Below, one piece after another: positions 1-8,901 of a stretch of DNA of 14,214 nucleotides. Position 1 is the first letter of the stretch; each line of letters opens with the position of its first letter. Under the pieces are notes generated by a model, which saw only the letters and a list, made by a program, of their open reading frames with translations, did no database searches and was not told the DNA's origin. The DNA comes from Salpingoeca rosetta. Taxonomy: Eukaryota > Opisthokonta > Choanoflagellata > Craspedida > Salpingoecidae. The position numbers and the translations under genes are program-made. The stretch lies in the NCBI RefSeq assembly GCF_000188695.1, contig NW_004754916.1, positions 898,170 to 912,383 of the forward strand. The letters are read 5' to 3'.

Positions 1-563
1 AACACCAACACCGACACCACTGCCGCCAATACCACCGCTCTTGCGCCGGGTGCCGGCTAGCCTGCGCCGTCCGGTCGACGACGATGGGCGACTGGCATTG
101 ACGCTGAGATGGCCGTTGGCTGTAGCAAACACGCTGTTGCACGCGCTGCTGCAGGTGCTGGCGGTGCTGCTGGGCACGCCGAGGCTGTTCACGCTGCCCA
201 TCGTGCTGTGCGTGGTGGCAAAGTGGGCGTGGTTGAGCGGTGTTGGCGTGGACGTTGCTGACCCTGCCACGCTGTCGCGCGTGCTGCGGCCAGCACTGAA
301 CACGGACATGCAGTCAGCATCGTCCTCCTCCTCTTCATCATCGTCGGTGTTGATGTTGGCATACAGCGGCCCGTCAGAGGCGATGGTGTCGTTGCTGCTG
401 CCGTTGCACAGCGGTGCTGTCATGCTCTCATTGCTGCCCTCGTTGCTCGTGCGCGCGGTTGTGTTTGATCGCAGCGGCGACGAGCGGCGTCGGACCTGGT
501 GCACTGCTGCTCCCGCTGCCAACGCCAATGCCGGTGGCGATGCTGACGACGCTGGCGCAAACA

Positions 564-611
<48 letters not shown>

Positions 612-3378
612 GGTTGTTGTTGTTGTGGTTCTTGGCGTTACTGTTGCCGGCGTTGGGTGTGGTGGTGAAAGCGCTGCTGCCAATCTGATCGCGCCGCATG
701 AGACGGGCGGCAACAGCGGCCTTCCCCTCCTGCCGCAGTGGTGTTGCAGCTGGCGTCGCGCTCGCAGTCACGCGCATGGTGTTGGTCACGCCATCGCACT
801 CCCGCAAGAGATGCGGGTGATCAAAGGGCTGGAGTGCCTCTGTGCCAAAGCGCTCCGTCCACGCGTGTGTGTACAGCTGCGCCGTCGTTGCTCGCTGCGT
901 CTCGTCCTTGTTCAGCATGCGGTGGAGCAGGTCAAGCGCCTCGCTCGACAGCGGGCGGCGCAGGTGGTGGTCGCTGAAGTCGATGGGCTGCTTCTGGATC
1001 ACGTTGTAAATCTCAAACGCCGTTGCCCCTGAAAATGGTGTGCGGCCAAACAGGAAGCAGTACAGCGTGGCCCCAAGCGCCCACACGTCCACCAGTCGCG
1101 CGTCAAAGCCAGTGGTGGAGGCGGTGGCACGCACGCACTCCGGCGCCATAAACGCAGGCGTGCCCTGCGTGTTGTGCAGCACGAAGCCCTCCTCGTCAAT
1201 GTCAAACATGTGCGAGACGCCAAAGTCGGTGATCTTGATGGTGTCATCGCTCATCAGCAGCAGGTTCGACGGCTTCATGTCGCGGTGCACGATGCGTTGG
1301 TGGTGGAGGTAGGACAGGCCCTGCAGTGCCTGTCGGAAGTACGTGCATGCACGTCCCTCGCCAAGCGGCTTCACGTCGTCTGGCTTTGACATGTCCATGA
1401 CGGGTCCTTTGGGCAGCAGTTCCATCACCATGTACACAATGTCGTGTGCTGGGTCGTTGATCACCTCGTACAACTGCACAATGAGCTTGTGGTTGATGTG
1501 CTTGAGAAGCTCAATCTCACGATCCAGCTCGCTCATGTTCGCAGTCGTGGTCACGTGGTTGTTGTTGACGCTGGATGGGATGCAGCCACTGCTGATGTGG
1601 CGCTTTGCGCGCGACGCGGCTGGTGTCAACTGGCTGTTGCGGTTGCTGTTGTTGCTGCTGTTGTCGTTGTTGTCGTTGTTGGTGCTGTCTGGGCGTGGTG
1701 AGGCCGGCGTGCTTGTGTACGCGGGCTTGCTGCCCCTCGGGGTGGGCGGTGCCCGGCGGCAAAACGTCAAGCGGCGCATCCTGCGTTTCGAAATGCACTT
1801 GACAGCGCACACCTGGTTGGTGTTCACGTCGCGCGCCAGGCGCACGGTGCCAAACGCGCCCTTGCCCAGCAGCTTGAACATGCGATACTGATTCACCTGC
1901 TCAATGTCCTCGCGCTTGATGGCGTTGACGCGGTCCGTCTCGATGGTGGAAGACCGCTGCCGCATCTCAAGACTCGACCGCCCGGCCTTCTTCTCTGCAG
2001 GTGTCATGGACAGCGTGTAGCTCCTGTCCTCCGCTGCACGTGCGCGGTGATGGTTCACAAGGCGGTTCACAGCTGCAGGCTTTGCCGCGCCGTGACCACT
2101 GCTGTTGCTGCAGTTGTCGACCATGTTTTGTTGTTCCTGTTCTTGGTCTTGCTGCGCCTGCTGTTGCTGTTGCTCTTGTTGCTGCTCCTGTTCCTGTTCT
2201 TTGCAGTGCTCTTGGTCTTCTTGTTGTTGTTGCTGCTGCTGCTTCTGCTTCTGGTTGATGTGCGCCGAAGGTGTTGGCGATGAAAACGAGGACGACGACG
2301 ATGGGGCGTTGGGTGCAATGGCCCGCGGCTTGTGCACCTCGTGAAGCAGCGTGTTCGGCGTGCGTGCACGCATGTTGGTGGCAGCGGCAGCGGCGTGATG
2401 GTGATGTCGCTGTTGTTGTTGTTGTTGTTGTTGCTGTTGTTGTTGTTGCTGGTGGTGGTGGTGGTGGTGAACGTTGGCAGTGGATGCAAAGTGCGGGTGG
2501 TACGGGGACGGCGATGGCGCAACGGACGAAGATGGGGTCGATGCCATCGACGAGCAGCTGCATGTTGTGGACGGAAACGACGCAGCACGTGCCGTCATCA
2601 TCATCGTCATTGGCACCGCGTGGTGGCGATTGTTTTCTTGTTGGTGGTGTTGGTGGTAGTGTTGGTGGTGCGGTTGGTGGCTGACGTCGTCACTGTGCGC
2701 TGGCGCGAGCAGCTGTGTGCTGGAGGATGATGGTGATGATGACGATGACGATGAGCACAGGTGCGCGTGTGAGGTGGCGGCAGCTATGCTCACGGCATGC
2801 GCATCTTCATTCTGCTGTGCGTGCAGCTTGCAGCCCGCGCTGCGGAGTTTGGAGCTGAGCATATGCATGTCTGCAAACACATGCGGCTCCTCCTGCTGTG
2901 CGGGTGCAGTGTCGCTTCTGCTTTGGCTGCCGCTGTGTGTCGATGGGGATGATGCCGACCGAGACAGGGCGGCCGCCGTGCGTGAGAGCTGCGCCCATCG
3001 CAGCGCAGATTCCTTTGCTGTGGCGCGCTTGCGCGCGTACACCTGGCGTGACGCAGATGGTGTTGACGATGGCGCGTCTGGCTGGTGGCGTTGTTGTTGC
3101 TGTTGCTGTTGCTGTTGTTGAAGAGAGGATGGAGGGGAGAAAGTGAGGGGTGCGCTGTCGTTGTGCTGTGCAACGAGGGCACAAATCTTTTCCTGCTGCT
3201 GCGATGTGTTGCTGCTGCTGTTGTTGTTGCTGCTCTTGGGCATATTGGGTGTGGTGTTGTCGCCAGCGCTGCTGCAGTTGCTGTTGAATGAGGATGAGGG
3301 GAAGAAGGCGAGCTTCGATGTGCTTGTGCGTCTTGATGGGGAAACGTTCTTGCTCTCCAAGTCTCCTCTCGCGTACAT
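1..3378 (-). CDS. CAMKK: CaMKK-like Ser/Thr protein kinase, C-terminus outside window
   Basis: Kinase of the Ca2+/calmodulin-dependent kinase kinase family, which phosphorylates the activation loop of CaMKI/CaMKIV and AMPK-type kinases. The ATG at 3378-3376 follows an in-frame TGA 6 nt upstream, and the frame then stays open to about 262. Residues 1-490 are low complexity (Ser, His, Gln runs). The kinase domain spans about residues 496-840: GKGAFG loop at 505-510, catalytic Lys527 in AVK, alpha-C Glu621, HRDMKPSN with Asp700, DFG at 718-720, GTPAFMAPE at 739-747. Family marks are the Arg/Pro insert after Lys527 (residues 535-551, RRLTFCRRAPPTPRG), KGPVM, and NTQGTPAFMAPE. A post-kinase basic segment near Met894 resembles the CaMKK autoinhibitory/calmodulin-binding region. 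A 15-Asn run (924-938) and an Asp/Glu cluster follow. The protein exceeds 1,000 aa, about twice animal CaMKKs. Near 194-262 the coding frame appears to shift, probably through a small intron. Family assignment is firm; CAMKK1 versus CAMKK2 is not separable. Confidence 0.9.
194..262 (-). other. Possible 69-nt intron in the kinase C-terminal tail
   Basis: The kinase frame remains open here but loses its strong G/C third-position bias, while a different frame below 193 regains it (reads V-N-S-L-G-V-P-S-S-T and onward to base 1). A donor GTCAGC at 262 and an acceptor GGGCAG ending at 194 would join the two frames in correct phase, giving ...D-S-V-A-G-V-N-S-L-G.... This is inferred from composition and phase only. 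A sequencing indel or simple continuation of the first frame are the alternatives. Confidence 0.45.
565..609 (-). repeat. Poly-asparagine codon run in kinase
   Basis: Fifteen consecutive Asn codons (AAC, one AAT) of the kinase, residues 924-938, with further Asn/His codons out to about 636. Read on the plus strand it is a GTT repeat that produces an artefactual poly-Leu frame. Confidence 0.9.
2410..2451 (-). repeat. Poly-glutamine run with adjacent His run in kinase N-terminus
   Basis: Fourteen Gln codons (mixed CAA/CAG), residues 310-323, preceded by six His codons. The mixed codons suggest a relatively stable tract, not a fresh expansion. It lies in the disordered N-terminal half of the kinase. 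Confidence 0.9.
3091..3120 (-). repeat. Second poly-glutamine run in kinase N-terminus
   Basis: Ten Gln codons (CAA/CAG mixed), residues 87-96 of the kinase. Shorter Gln/Glu-rich stretches occur again at about 2140-2243. Confidence 0.9.
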
Positions 3379-3592
3379 GGCTCAATCTCGGAGAGGCGGG
3401 GAGGAGGGAAATGGACGTGGCTGGTGCACGTACGTATGTCTGGGAAAAGGGATCTGGACGAAGAAGTGGGATTGGGGGAGACAGGGGGGGGGGGAAGAGA
3501 AGAGAAGAGGGGATGGGAGAAGGTGGTGCAAAAGTGTAAAGGTGTAACGTCGTCGGTCAGTAAGATCGTGTGCGCGCGAGAGAGACACGAGT

Positions 3593-3747
<155 letters not shown>

Positions 3748-3840
3748 GGTGTGCCAGAACGGAGGGCGAGCAAGACCCGTTGATGTGAGGGATACGCGTA
3801 CCCAACAAGGAAGCGAGGGTCAGAAAGATTATAAGACGCA

Positions 3841-3900
3841 GACGAATGGTTGGTTGCGGTAACACAAGGTGGTTGGTTGAATGGTTGGTTGGTGGGTTGC
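3841..3900. repeat. GGTT-rich repeat tract
   Basis: Degenerate GGTT/TGGT repeats on the plus strand, which are CAACCA-type repeats on the kinase sense strand. The 12-mer at 3874-3885 (minus strand ACCATTCAACCA) also occurs in intron 5 of the AKAP10-like gene at 11822-11833. Confidence 0.75.
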
Positions 3901-4005
3901 AAGGAAGGTGTTTGTTTGTGTGCGTTTGATTGTCGTCGTGATGGAGGAGGAAAGATGCTCGTGCAGAGGAGAATGGCAAAGGGAGGCGGGAATGCGATTC
4001 GGCAA

Positions 4006-4054
4006 CACACAGACATACACATACACACACACACACAGACATAGGCACACGCAC
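4006..4054. repeat. CA microsatellite, imperfect
   Basis: CA repeats with ACAG and ACAT interruptions on the plus strand, i.e. TG on the kinase sense strand, close to the predicted 5'-UTR donor at 4106. Confidence 0.9.
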
Positions 4055-4447
4055 CCAACTGCCCCAACACCGCTCATGACCTGGCACGATGCCAAGGAAG
4101 ACCTACCAGTGAGTGGTGGCGTATGGCGATGTGAAGAAGGAAGGGAGGTGTGATTAGAGTGCGAGTGGAGAACGCGACGATGGCTTGAGTATGGGTTGGC
4201 ACTCGTGGTGAATAGTTTATGAGCGAATGCGAGTGTGGTGTTGTTGCTGTTGGCGTCGTCGTTGCGACTGTGTCACCCACCAAGCACGCGTGTTGCTTAT
4301 TGTTCCCCAAGAACAAAAAAACTGAGGAGGGTGCTTGTGCTGCTGGTTGGTACTGGAAGCAGTGCTGCTTGTGGGCGCGCTCGTGCTTGTCAGCCTTTGA
4401 GACGGCCAGTGCCGCGCATACCAGGCAAGGACCAATGCGCGCGCGCG

Positions 4448-4486
4448 TTCAGAAACAGCAGTTCAGAAGCAGCAGTTCAGAAGCAG
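4448..4486. repeat. 14-bp tandem repeat, about 2.8 copies
   Basis: Units TTCAGAAACAGCAG (4448-4461), TTCAGAAGCAGCAG (4462-4475) and a partial third copy (4476-4486). It lies in the kinase upstream region; no function is evident. Confidence 0.85.
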
Positions 4487-5518
4487 TTCGGGAGGAATTG
4501 TGGGAATGCTCTTCGTGCTTTGGATGCCACAGGCAAGTTGGCAGTATGTAGTGAGCAAGGGCGATAAGGTGTCGCTGCTGTTGTTCTTGCTTGCTAATTT
4601 GTAGGCGAAAATGGCTTGTTGGCTGGTTTGCTGGTGGGTGATGGTGGAATGGCATCAACGCATGGCACTCCAGCAATGGCTGCGATTGCCTGGCTGGTGG
4701 TGGCTTCCTTCGAGGTTGCACTGCATCCCCCAACCACGCCAAAACATGCGATTGGTTGTGTCTGGCCAGGAAAAAGGCGAGAAGTGGGCAGAAGACCGAT
4801 GTTGCTTCAAGGACATCCAAAAATTGGGAAAATCAATAAATAACATACAGCAATTATCCTCAAGACCACATCTTGCCTTGAATGTCTTGACTAGTGGCGT
4901 TGGTCAGGGGGCGCGCTTGCACGAGAACGCCGGGTGACGTGAACGACTGACCGGCGTGACACTTGTTTGCTTGGGGGAAAGGAAAAACAGGCAGGCGCAC
5001 GGACACACGAGCGCGCGTGTGCGTGTCTCGTGAGAACGTGCACAAATGGGGTTGGCTTTGTTTGGCTGAGAGTTTAGTGGGGAACAGTTTACGTCAGCGT
5101 TGTGTGATTGATGTGACGTTGCGGTTGGCCGTGGTGTGTGTGTGTGTGTGTGGCTTTGTTGACGTCATTCGGGCGGCATGTGTCTTGCTTGCATGCAGGA
5201 TGACGTGATGACTGTTGCTGACTGACCAAAAGCGGATGATGATGATGACAGCTCACATTCAGATGATGTATGTATTTGCAAGATGCAAGCTGCTCTAGCG
5301 CTTGCACATTAGTGTGTTCTGTTCAGTTGTGGTTGGTTTGGCTCACGCTTCCTGGAGTTGACTTGTCACGCAAGTCGATTCTCTTTAAACAATCTGCTCA
5401 CGCAGCGAATGTGTCGTTAGGAAAAATACGGGTTGGAGAGAAAGGAATGGGGGGGGGGAAGGGGAGGAGGGTGACGGCAATCGTAATCGTAGGCGATAAT
5501 GACACACAAGGGAAAAGC

Positions 5519-5545
5519 ACACACACATACACATACACTACACAC

Positions 5546-5581
<36 letters not shown>

Positions 5582-5604
5582 GCACACGCACACGCACACA
5601 CACG
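5519..5604. repeat. CA/CATACA microsatellite downstream of CIAPIN1
   Basis: CA repeats with regular CATACA interruptions, beginning about 70 nt beyond the CIAPIN1 stop codon. On the CIAPIN1 sense strand this is a TG tract and is followed by a C/T-rich tract at about 5475-5435. Confidence 0.92.
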
Positions 5605-5673
5605 CTGAAAAACAACCACAGCAGCTTGGCGGGTCATGCAGCCTGGCCTGCCCAAGTGCACAACAGCGTCGCG

Positions 5674-5957
5674 TCACGCGTCGGCCTTGAGCTGACGGGT
5701 GGAGAGCTTGACTTGCTCCCCAGGCTTGAAGGCCGGCATCCCAAGATACGGGCACGTCGCACACCGGAACGCGTCCCCAAGATAGCACTGTGTGTGTGTA
5801 TGTGTGTGTGTAGTGTGTGTGTATGTGTGTGTGTGTGTGTATGTGTGTGTGTAGTGTGTGTGTGTGTGATGTGATGTGACGTTTGCAACAAGCACAGGCA
5901 GGACGCAGAAGAAAGGCCAGCAACAACGCCAACAGAGAAGAAAACCAACACGTACTG

Positions 5958-6002
<45 letters not shown>

Positions 6003-6201
6003 TACACACACACACACACACGAGCACAACAAGTCCTCCCCTCGGGCCCTTACGTTGCCGCAGGACGAAGCAGCGACGGGTGCGGCTGTGTCGTTGGGCG
6101 CGCTGTCCTCGGCTGCTGCATCAGCGCGGCCGCACGTGCAGTTCTTGCACGCCTTTCGCGACCCGCCCGTCACCTCGCAGTCATCCCCTACAAAGGCGTG
6201 C

Positions 6202-6264
<63 letters not shown>

Positions 6265-8198
6265 GTGACAACAAGCGAGAGCATGATGTGCTGTGAGTGC
6301 AATGCGGATGAAGCGAAAGGTGATCGAAACGCACACAAGTCCCCAAACACACACGCACACGCACACAGACACAAGCTGGCAGGTAGCATGGGGAGTACGT
6401 ACGTTCTGGCGCTGTGGACGCCATTGCAATGTCGACCTCATCAAGGAACTCCTCGCCGTCATCTTGGAACAGCTGCGACCATTCGCACAATTTTCGAATG
6501 GTGCACGTCAGATGATGGTTTAACAGAGAGCCTTTGCATATTTGAAAGCACACACGCACGACGATACTTGATCCAAACATCTGCACACTCACACGCTCAC
6601 ACACACACACACACACACACTGTACACATTTACAACAGCAGTTGAAGGGCACTGACATCGTCGTCGTCGCCGCCGTCAAGAGTCCACACGGCCTTGGTCT
6701 GCTCGCTCGGCGCCGGCGCTGTTCGGTGGTCGGTGGTGGAAGCAACGTTGAAGCAACGAGGGGGGAGGGGGTCGAGTGAGTGATGATGCAACCATCAAGC
6801 AGCACGCATGCAACGCGCACACACACACACACACATACACACACATACACACACATGGAGCAACACATGCAACACACACACACACACACATATGCAACAC
6901 ACACACACATATTCACCATGTAAGCACGCCAAGTACATCAGACCTTTCTTGCCAAAGGAAAGCTTGAGCTGCGCGGACGAGCCCACCGCGTAGTCGGGTG
7001 TGCTGCACGACGCCTGCCAAGGAGTGCGGGAATGTTGTGTTGGTGAGTGCATGTGCATGTGTGAAGGAACGTAGGCACAACATGAGGGCAAACGCAACAA
7101 GTAAGCCATCAAATGGCACAACGACACTCTACGACGCTCTTGCTGTTGCAGGAACGAGAAGAGCCGATGCGCACCTTGACGCCGCCCACGTCTGCGCTGG
7201 TTGTGGACACATCGACAAAGCCCGCAAACTTGAGGGCCGCCGCAACATCGTCGGCAGAGCGGCCTAGAACGATGAGGCACACCACAACCGCATGAGCAAA
7301 GGTGTGACGATGACGACAGCTATAAGACAAGCGGTGGAGTGGCGACGAAAAGCAAAAGTGCACACACACAGACACAGATACAGACACACAGACACAGACA
7401 CACACGCGCACACAAATGCACACAGACACACACGCACACACAAATGCACACACAACCGCACACACAACCGCACACACGAGTAAACACACACACACACACA
7501 CTCAAGTGCACGCACGAACACGCAGGCAAACGAGTGCTTACCTGCGTTCTCGCAGACGTGAACCTTGCCGGCAGCGATGGCGGCTTTGGCGAGAGCAGAG
7601 AGCTGCTCACTAGTGTACGTGGTAGTGCAAGCGATGGGGAACCCGCACAGCACCACGTCATATGACGCCGCACTCAAGGATGCTGAACACAAAGGGAGAG
7701 CGAGAGGAGAATGGAGCGCGAGAGGGAGAGGGTGAGCGGCAAGCGTTCTAAGCTTGGCACATATACACACACAGATACGCACATATACAAACAGACAGAC
7801 AGGCACGCACGCACACACATACAAGCAGACAGACAGGCAGGCACACACACATACGTACACACAGACACACCTGATGAGAGGGAGTCTTGTGGTTGGAGGG
7901 TGACGTTGCCATCTGCACCCACGACATCACGCAGCTGCGCTGCAAGCGCATCCACGGCCTCCTGAGAGGCACCAGCGCTCGTCTGCACACACGCCAAAGA
8001 GCACGTCGACAGGCGTTGCGAACATCGACAGCAGCAACAGCAGCAGTAGCAAGTCAGCGATGACGATCGAAGTGCTGGTGTTTTGCATTACAAAAAAGCA
8101 CGTTGATGCACACATTGTGCACACGCGCGCAGAGGTCGCTTCTTGTCGGTACGCACCACGAGCAGGACGCGCTGGCCTTGGGCGACGTGAGATGCCAT
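5674..8198 (-). CDS. CIAPIN1: Anamorsin (CIAPIN1/Dre2), nine exons, 277 aa
   Basis: Fe-S protein of the cytosolic iron-sulfur assembly pathway; with the diflavin reductase Ndor1/Tah18 it supplies electrons for cluster assembly. Exons (minus strand): 8198-8157, 7982-7871, 7682-7542, 7263-7175, 7013-6944, 6718-6657, 6472-6403, 6187-6054, 5787-5674; all phases agree. Residues 1-125 form the methyltransferase-like N-domain (G-Q-R-V-L-L-V start; [19 protein letters not shown]). A linker follows with [11 protein letters not shown] and [11 protein letters not shown], both typical anamorsin landmarks. The C-domain has the [2Fe-2S] motif Cys199-X9-Cys209-X2-Cys212-X-Cys214 ([10 protein letters not shown]), and the twin CX2C motif Cys238/241 and Cys249/252 ([29 protein letters not shown]). 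Intron 8 falls inside the first CX2C. The ATG is supported by the family's short start. Size is close to the human protein (about 310 aa). Divergent from TIMM13. Exon 5 may instead end at 6917, adding 9 aa. Confidence 0.94.
5788..6053 (-). repeat. CIAPIN1 intron 8 with opposed TG and CA tracts
   Basis: Intron 8 contains a TG tract on its sense strand near the donor (plus-strand CA at 5959-6021) and a CA tract on its sense strand running into the acceptor (plus-strand TG at 5789-5876). The two tracts are complementary and could pair, leaving about 80 nt between them as a loop. Confidence 0.9.
6188..6402 (-). repeat. CIAPIN1 intron 7 with opposed TG and CA tracts
   Basis: On the sense strand a short TG tract lies near the donor (plus-strand CA at 6346-6373). 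A longer CA tract lies just before the acceptor (plus-strand TG at 6197-6264). Confidence 0.9.
6589..6620. repeat. CA microsatellite in CIAPIN1 intron 6
   Basis: CA run on the plus strand, TG on the CIAPIN1 sense strand, about 40 nt from the intron 6 donor at 6656. No matching CA tract is seen at the acceptor of this intron. Confidence 0.9.
6817..6909. repeat. CA microsatellite in CIAPIN1 intron 5
   Basis: Interrupted CA repeats (with CATACA and GCAACA units), TG on the CIAPIN1 sense strand, lying at the donor end of intron 5. Confidence 0.92.
7361..7500. repeat. CA microsatellite in CIAPIN1 intron 3
   Basis: Imperfect CA repeats with CAGACA and CACAAATG-type units over about 140 bp, TG on the CIAPIN1 sense strand, at the donor end of intron 3. 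Confidence 0.92.
7757..7870. repeat. CA/CAGA microsatellite at CIAPIN1 intron 2 donor
   Basis: Imperfect CA repeats with ACAGACAG units. On the sense strand the tract begins exactly at the donor (CAG|GTGTGT at 7870), so the splice site is itself part of the repeat. Confidence 0.92.
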
Positions 8199-8553
8199 CG
8201 TGTGTGAAAGCAGGCGAGAAGAGGGACGAAGAGGAACAGAGACGCTTGGCAGACAATGGAGGGAGGGGAGGTGATCTGATGTGAGACTGGAGATCTGAGC
8301 TGGTGCTGGTGGTGCTGGTTTTGGCGTTGTTGTTGTCGTGGCTGCTGCTGTCTTGACGCAATTATGGTGTCATCTATTGCGGTGGATTGTCGAGTGCGCA
8401 TTAAATTACCTGTAATTTCCGTGCGAATCGTAGACAGCCCATTTGAACCACACACAGGCAACTCGCAGCAACAAGAGAGAGCCAAGACACGAGACACACC
8501 ACCTTCCACACACACACACACACACACACACATACATACACAGCGTCTGCATC
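8199..8553. promoter_or_regulatory. Divergent promoter region for CIAPIN1 and TIMM13
   Basis: The 355 bp between the two start codons must hold both core promoters and both 5' UTRs. The middle is locally AT-rich (about 8355-8420) and contains a perfect palindrome. The TIMM13 side ends in a CA run (8507-8543) terminating in ACACAG 10 nt before the ATG, which could be a 5'-UTR intron acceptor or simply leader. No TATA box was identified. Confidence 0.7.
8403..8418. promoter_or_regulatory. Perfect 7+2+7 palindrome in the shared promoter
   Basis: AAATTACCTGTAATTT: the 7-bp arms are exact reverse complements around a CT spacer. It sits in AT-rich sequence within GC-rich surroundings, 135 bp from the TIMM13 ATG and 205 bp from the CIAPIN1 ATG. 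It could bind a dimeric factor serving both genes; this is inference from symmetry and position. Confidence 0.5.
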
Positions 8554-8763
8554 ATGTCTGGGTACGGCAGCTACGGTGGTTCCTCGTCGTACGGCTCTTC
8601 GCCTTCCTTTGACAGCGGCCCCAGCAGCTTTGGCGGCGACTCGCAACCACAGCAGCGCGTCTCCCGCGACGAGCTCGAGCAGCAGGTGTGATGATGTGTG
8701 CATCGCGTGCATGTGGTGTCTCAGTGAGGATGGTGGTGTTGGGCACGTTATGTGCGTGCGTGC

Positions 8764-8806
<43 letters not shown>

Positions 8807-8854
8807 TGTGCATGTGTGCATGTGGTGTGTGTGCATGTGTGCATCACGTGTGAC

Positions 8855-8901
<47 letters not shown>

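Larger units (their letters stand above)
4107..5673. other. Intergenic/upstream region between kinase and CIAPIN1, no recognisable gene
   Basis: About 1.6 kb without a supported coding sequence. Short open frames of 60-120 codons on both strands resemble no family I recognise and lack consistent codon bias. The region should hold the kinase promoter and transcription start and, on its right side, the CIAPIN1 3' UTR. It contains a 14-bp tandem repeat (4448-4486), a plus-strand AATAAA (4835-4840) with no assigned transcript, a short TG run (5135-5152) and a CA tract (5519-5604). No tRNA-like fold was noticed. Confidence 0.6.

Noticed and set aside
41..688. Plus-strand 215-codon frame with poly-Ser and poly-Leu, membrane-protein-like
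   Set aside because: It is antisense to the kinase C-terminal tail; the Leu run is the complement of the Asn run. No family similarity, and the kinase frame has the coding bias.
1517..1810. Minus-strand Gln-rich frame overlapping the kinase insert
   Set aside because: Shadow frame of the kinase domain; the true frame there reads the AVK lysine, the Arg/Pro insert and the alpha-C helix.
4219..4937. Several 70-125-codon frames on both strands in the kinase upstream region
   Set aside because: No recognised domain, no consistent third-position bias, overlapping on both strands. Cannot be supported as genes.
7361..7500. Regular CA/CACAAATG units as a CRISPR-like or satellite array
   Set aside because: Units are irregular and without unique spacers, inside an intron of CIAPIN1; an ordinary imperfect microsatellite.
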